Shown here: positions 58,297 to 64,000 of the stretch, piece by piece
Numbering within the stretch: the first letter of the stretch is position 1
Layout of the letters: every line of letters begins with the position of its first letter
Assembly: GCA_958298945.1 (NCBI GenBank)
Contig: OY282609.1
Coordinates: 35,685,212-35,749,211, forward strand
Source of the DNA: Atherix ibis
Taxonomy: Eukaryota; Arthropoda; Insecta; Diptera; Athericidae
Length of the DNA: 64,000 nucleotides
Direction of reading: 5' to 3'
Notes under the pieces: model-generated
What the model was told of the DNA's origin: nothing
Seen by the model: the letters and a program-made list of their open reading frames with translations, nothing else
The model's database searches: none
Made by a program: the position numbers and the translations under genes

Positions 58297-61200
58297 TATA
58301 TCACCGTGATTGGGACTCGATCTTTCGTATGAGTTGCTCAGATTAATAGGTTATACTTCGTGCGGGTGAGACTGGGAGTTGAGTAGCAGTAGTTAATTGA
58401 TGTGTAAGGAATCCATCACTATTCCATTTACATCCTCCCGGTACTAATATCTATTAACTGTAGTAAGAATATATCGTTGATTTTACTGACATAAATTTAC
58501 AACAACTTAACAAAAGCGTTCAAGGGTACTTTAAAAAAGAGAAAGTTCTTTCAATATTTAATCACTTCCTATTTTGCAAGTTACTTTAAAATATACAAAA
58601 TGCACTTGAAATTCTTATTTAAGTACCAGATATATTCAGACAATAGAAAAGTCCCACAAACTTTCTTCAAGATAAATTGAATGTCTGCCAGATAATGTTC
58701 CATTTTATTATAAGATATTTCATTGGTAAATAATGCACTACCAACCATCATCATACGGAAAGAACATCTTCTCCACTTTAATCAAATGAACAAAATTATT
58801 GGATGAAGAATCATTAAAGCGCCAACAATTTCGACGTGAAATTAACTTCTCACAGTCGAATAAAATTTCAGTTAATTCTCTGTTCAACAAATGATAAGAA
58901 TAATTGCTTTATTTTATTTTTCTAGCCGTCAATTCGTTTACTGATAATAATAATTTTACTTTGTCCTTTTTTTATGGTTTTTGTTGTTGTTGTTATTTTA
59001 TAAATTTAGGTAGATTTTCCTTTTAGTAAGTTTAATGTATTTGTTTATTTATACTACACTTTCTTTATAAATTGTGTAGTATATTTTTTGTCTTTAAATT
59101 TTATTCTTATTTACCACCTTTCTATTATAATATTTTCCTTACTTCATAAAAAATATTTATCTCATTGTGAAACGTGCAAACATCTGCTGAATCAGCTAAA
59201 ATTTCTACATTTCCTCAACATTTTTAACATTATTATTATTATTGTTATTTTAACTATTGTATCTAACGAACTTAGCAAAAAAATCCTTCACATATTTCTA
59301 AAGTATAATATAAAATTTTAAAGAAAATTTACCTTTTTCCCGGTAGTTAACAGGGTGTGAGCTAACTGGTACCATTAAACTTCAGCTACGATAGATGGAG
59401 CGTTTGGGAAATTAGATTTGAAATGACGGCTTAGGACTTTTTATTTTCATTTTCCTTTATATCAATAGACAGTAGAAGAAATCTGAATCGATGTAACAGA
59501 AATTTATGAAACTAAAAAGGTTGTTCAGTGGACTGTTAAATATTTTTATAATTTGTTGTTGATGTTGTTGTATAATACTCTTTTCACCTGGTATCATTAC
59601 CTATCTGCCCTTTTTATATTTTATTATTTCATATTTTTTGGCGGTATCTTAATTTAATCCACTCTAATCCACCGTGTTCATATTTGAAATATTTCCTTAT
59701 AGAAAAAGGGATTTTTAAATTCAATACTATGCATTCTACTATAGCTTTTCTCTCGTTTTACTTAAAGTTTTGCAATAAACAAAATTCTAGAAACTTTTAA
59801 TAATGTAGTAAAAGCGGTTTTTGTAAAAAAATATAATAGTCATAAAATAGTACATTATACTATAGAATAGGATCCAACTATTTTTCATATTTCGAAAAGA
59901 AAGTAATAAACTGAATTTGATGGAAAACGTTTTGGAAAAATTTTAATTGGATTGCGTTTTTGGTAAAGTGAAAGTGTTTTAGGGACTTTTTGTTTTAGCA
60001 AATAACTTTCACCTCATGTCACGGGTAATAAGTGAATTTTATATGAAAATTTCTTTTTTTCCTTTTTTCTGCTTTAGAAAATAAGAAAAAAAAACAATCT
60101 AAATAAATAAATAACTTTGATATAAATCAGATGAATGACTCCTTGAACCTTTTTCACCTTCTATTGTAAGGATAAATAAAAGCTCTTTAAGGTGATAAAA
60201 AATAAATTGCAAAAAATTATACAGGAAGAAAGGATATTTCTAATTTCACTTTTCTTTTGCTTTTATAATTATTTTATATTTATTTTTATAAAAGACCGTC
60301 TTCTCCTTGACATTCATCTTTGTTTGTTTTTTCTTGTTTTGTTGAAATTTATCCTTTTTCTAAGAGCTATGTACTTGTACGTATTTTTTGAAGCGTTTTA
60401 AGAAAGGTCCTTAAAAAGGGGTGAACGAAAAAAATGATGAAAACTTTATTAAGTTAATGAAGAAATTCTAAATAATTTGGTTTTTTTATAAGTTGGATTA
60501 ATGAGAGGGGGTGGTTTACCTAAAAAAGTTTTCAACAACTCTATTTCTTGTTGATATTTAGAAGAAAAAAAAGTTTGTAATTACCTTGAAAAGATAAGCG
60601 TAATTTGTTTAAATATAGAGTGTCTTAAAAGAGACGGAATAATATAAAGAAAAAAAAGTTGAACGTACGCATAGAAAAATATGTATATAAGAAACCATCA
60701 AATATGTATACGTAATTAGCTAGGGTAGCGTTTCTCTAAACGCACTTGTAATATAGGAAAAGTTAATGTAGAAAGGTTAATTTTTCAAGAATTTACAAAT
60801 TTTTTCCTTTATGAATTAACTTTATTTAATGTACGCTTTTGCAAAAATCGAAGAAAACAACTTTTTATCGTTATGTTAATTAGGGAAAAAAAATTATTGT
60901 TATTATATTTATTATGTTGCTAATATGAATGTGTATAATGGGTTATATGGAATTGCAAATTTTCTGTTATGTGGAATTATTTTTGTAACATGGAAATTTA
61001 CATTTTGGTTTAGTTTATTTTTGAGAAGTTTTTCTTTCTTTTTTTAAACAAAATTCATCTGTATAATTTATGTTTTGGGTCAATTAAAAAACAAAATCTC
61101 AGTTGGAGAAATTCACCTAATTTATCTCGCTTACTAACAAAATGCATAATAACTCCTTTGAACGCTATCAGACATGCAAACATGATTCAAGAGATTTTCT

Positions 61201-61960
61201 TTTTTTCAAATTGTCGGTAGTCTACCTTAACGAAATTCTGGGAACAAAAATTTCTTAAAATCGAAATAGAACATTTTGCTCTCACCTTTGACTGAAGTCC
61301 CATTTACAAGTCCTTAGATTTTAATTAAATATGACCATTAAATATTAATCGTATTTACAAGTTTTATTACAACTTTTTTGCACATCTTTTAATTTATGGT
61401 GTTTAATTTAAATTTTTTATAATTTAAACATCAAATGATGTTGACATTTGGGAAGAACCCATAAGAAAGCTAAATAATCGAATAATTAATATTTAAATTG
61501 AGTTTATAGAAATTTTTTAAGACAATACGATTTATTACACTACAACATCTGCTACACTTTAGAGGCTTGTGGACATTTTTGTAGACACTTGGTTTTTTCA
61601 GGGTTTTGTTTACTTTTTTTTATCTGGAAAACCAATTTTAATTTACATAATATTTGTATAAAACTATAATCTAAATTCTACTTTTATGATTTATAATTTT
61701 TGATTTATTCGCAAAATAAATCCTACATTTGTTAGTTGATATTAAACTATAATTTCTAGAAATAAAAATATGGCAACAATACAAAATAGTATAAGGTCAC
61801 AAAAATTGCAATTTTCGGATGCGCCAACTAAGAGTATTGGTAGCTATTCTCAATTCAATTCAATTTAATTTATTTCAGTTTAATATCGGCACAAAATTAT
61901 TTACATTATTTATAATTAATTTACTAAAACTGAAAGTATATTATAACATTTTTTTTGTGT
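58297..61960. other. AT-rich non-coding stretch
   Basis: About 3.7 kb of AT-rich sequence with poly-T and poly-A runs and a short GTT repeat near 58980. Open frames at 59088-59321 and 60192-60401 are dominated by F, I, L and K and lack motifs. No gene or transposon terminus was recognised. Confidence 0.45.
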
Positions 61961-64000
61961 GTAACTTAAGACTATTACTTAGGTCTAGTTCCTACGATGT
62001 ATCGTCTTGAAATATAGTACAATAATGCACGTTATCGTTCGCGTTAATTATTATCTTTATTTTATTCCCTGATATTATGGTATATGTATGCAGCTATTCG
62101 TACCTTATAGCTGCATAGGACTTGGTATTGAATTAAAACTAAAACTTAAAAGTTACACAATACACTTATGGCACAGCTGTTCTAGCCTAGGTGTATGTGG
62201 GATTGGCTCGAGTAGAACAATGTTCTTCGAGAATTGTGGACAAATTGCGATTTGTATCGTTCGTCAGTTATTATTAGAGGAGATGGGTACCAGTAAGGTA
62301 GGGTAACCTGAGAGGACTTGTATTTATTTACGGAATCCTTGATTAGTCGTTTTGGGTGATTACCTATTTTGGATAGGTATTTTTCTGACAGGTGTAACAT
62401 ATATTGTAGAAGTGGTTTTTCTCCACAAGTTTTATATAGAACGTTGTTGGAATAGTGCTTTAGGTTTTCCCTTCTGTACAGTCCCGTGCAGATTCTAAGA
62501 ATTCTCCTCTCCAAGGCTTCTAATTTATTAATGAGAGTTCTTGAGATAGAGAACCAGATGGGAAAGGCGTAACTGAGGATAGGTCTTATTAACTGCTTAT
62601 ATACTAAGATAGGTCTTATTAACTGCGTACGTGTTAAATTTAAATAGCTCCGAGAAATTCACACCCAGGTATTTGAGCTTTTACGAAGTTTTCACAACTG
62701 TGTTATTGATACTGATATTTACATGGCTTTTCCGGACCGATCGCTTAAACCCTCTGCGGACAGAGTTTCTTATACATAATACTTGAGTTTTTTCGGTATT
62801 TATGTGGATTCCCCATGTCTTACAATAATCTATCAGGATATTTAGTCGCCTTTCTATCATAAGTTTTGCATAATTTGGATTAGGATTATGCGCGTATAAG
62901 AGAGTGTCATCTGCGTAAAAGACAGTTTGATATTTATTAGATTGTGGTGCGTCAGAAATAAATATGGAGTATAGTAATGGGCCCGAGACTGAACCCTGAG
63001 GGACACCTCTTTACATTTTATATTCCCTAGATGTATGTTCTCCGTATAGTATTTTAAAATTTCGTATTTGAAAGAAAGAACGGTAGATAAGTAGCAGGTT
63101 TTTATCCACGCCAGCTTTTAAGAGTTTGTATAGAAGACCATCCCACCAGACCGTGTCAAAAGCCCTTTTAATGTCTAAACTGCATATCAGCGTAGAAGCT
63201 TTACTATTCAGTGCTACTGATGCATCTGAGTGAAGTTTGAGCAACGCATCGGTTGTTGAGTGCTGTTTCCTGAAACCAAATTGGTTCGCGGGAATTATAT
63301 TTCTGTCTTCCACATGCATGTACAGTCGGTTGTACATGAATGCTTCGAAAATTTTGCCAACATTTGATAATAGTGAAATTGGTCTATGTTGAAATAATCT
63401 GGTTTTCATATTAGTTTTTGGAAAATTTACGATATTGGCTATCTTTCATGCATCCGGGAAGTATAAGTTATTTAAGCAATTATTAAAGATTACTAACAAT
63501 ATCCTAATTGCGTTCACTGTGAATTTTTTAATAACACAGTTTGGAATATCATCCGGCCCAGATGATTTTTTGTTGTTCATGCTCCTGATATGGTGGTATA
63601 ATTTCCTAAAAGTGAGGAGCATTGTGCCGCTACCTTGAGGCGTAGTGGACTTATTTTGGCAATGAAAGATAGTTTGACGATATTTAGAATTGTTATCGTA
63701 GAAGGCGTTCAATTCAGATCTAACGGAGTGTGAATTTTCCGGTCTTGAGTCGGGCAGCTCATAGCTGTATAATTTTTAATAATAGTTCCCAAATGCGTTG
63801 GCTATACCCTCTGCTCCTCCCTGGATAGGATTATTTAGTTCATCAGAAATTATACTTTGGTTTGAACTGTTGCGTCCAGAAATTCTGTTTATTTCGCGAT
63901 AAACATCGGAAGTAACTTGAGAAAAGTTTTGAAATCCACCTCAGCGATATTCTGAAGATGGCCAAGTGAGAAGCGCGCAAACACGTTTGCTTGTAATCGT
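61961..64000 (-). mobile_element. Jockey-clade retrotransposon ORF2, broken, runs off right edge (family C)
   Basis: Minus strand. From the window edge inward: the linker '-ISGRNSSNQSIISDELNNPIQGGAEGIANAFGNYY', then 'LYHHIRSMNNKKSSGPDDIPNCVIKK' (63446-63712), 'HRPISLLSNVGKIFEAFMYNRLY', 'NQFGFRKQHSTTDALL', 'SLDIKRAFDTVWWDGLLYKLL' (63011-63409), 'PQGSVSGPLLYSIF', 'FYADDTLLYA' (near 62915), 'KLKYLGVNFSELFKFN', and the C-terminal part 'ERRILRICTGLYRRENLKHYSNNVLYK' to 'HNS' (62182-62514). The order and motifs parallel the intact ORF2 at 13.4-16.3 kb, but sequence differs enough to be another family. Frameshifts and stops interrupt it. The endonuclease and ORF1 would lie beyond the window. Confidence 0.85.
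62578..62626. repeat. 30-bp tandem duplication in retrotransposon ORF2
   Basis: GATAGGTCTTATTAACTGC occurs at 62578-62596 and 62608-62626, with a 30-bp period that keeps frame, inside the post-RT region of the family C element. The unit includes a stop codon. Confidence 0.9.

Overview
This is a eukaryotic window: AT-rich, with no prokaryotic gene layout, very sparse coding sequence and dense transposon debris. The mixture of mauritiana-type, irritans-type and cecropia-like mariners with Jockey, R1-like and RTE-like non-LTR retrotransposons is typical of an arthropod (insect or crustacean). The exact organism is not determined. I found no host protein-coding exon, tRNA, rRNA or CRISPR array that I would defend. 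Nearly every recognisable coding stretch belongs to a mobile element.

Layout. 0-10 kb: a Mos1-like mariner (1215-2483), a decayed second mariner, an unidentified GC-richer repeat block, a DDE-transposase tail (minus strand) and an internally deleted Mos1-like mariner (9089-9921). 10-20.5 kb: an R1-like fragment, a 5'-truncated Jockey-like copy, then the centrepiece, a near full-length Jockey-clade retrotransposon on the minus strand (about 13.1-18.06 kb). It has a gag-like ORF1, a 91-codon middle ORF and an uninterrupted 974-aa endonuclease/reverse transcriptase ORF2. A third RT lineage (YADN box) follows at 19.4-20.3 kb. 21-22.4 kb: the longest minus-strand Mos1-like mariner. 22.4-27 kb: AT-rich, with a perfect 25-bp-arm hairpin. 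27-28.1 kb: a Himar-like mariner with one frameshift. 28-35.6 kb: almost empty. 35.6-37 kb: a deleted cecropia-like mariner and a DDE relic. 38.7-45.4 kb: three more pieces of the first Jockey-like family. 47.3-49.4 kb: a DDE-transposase element directly abutted by a nearly intact mariner. 49.5-58.3 kb: R1 and RTE fragments, two mariner relics sharing their flanks, the fourth Mos1-like copy and a second cecropia-like deletion derivative. 58.3-62 kb: empty. 62-64 kb: another Jockey-clade ORF2, broken and running off the right edge.

How the parts relate. None of these genes forms a cellular pathway. The window records successive invasions. The most distinctive observation is that the three ORFs of the 13-18 kb retrotransposon are joined by two successive ATGA stop/start overlaps. 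The four Mos1-like copies carry three nonsense alleles at the same codon. Several copies are short deletion derivatives with intact terminal inverted repeats, as expected for elements mobilised in trans. All family assignments come from reading motifs by eye; no database search was run.
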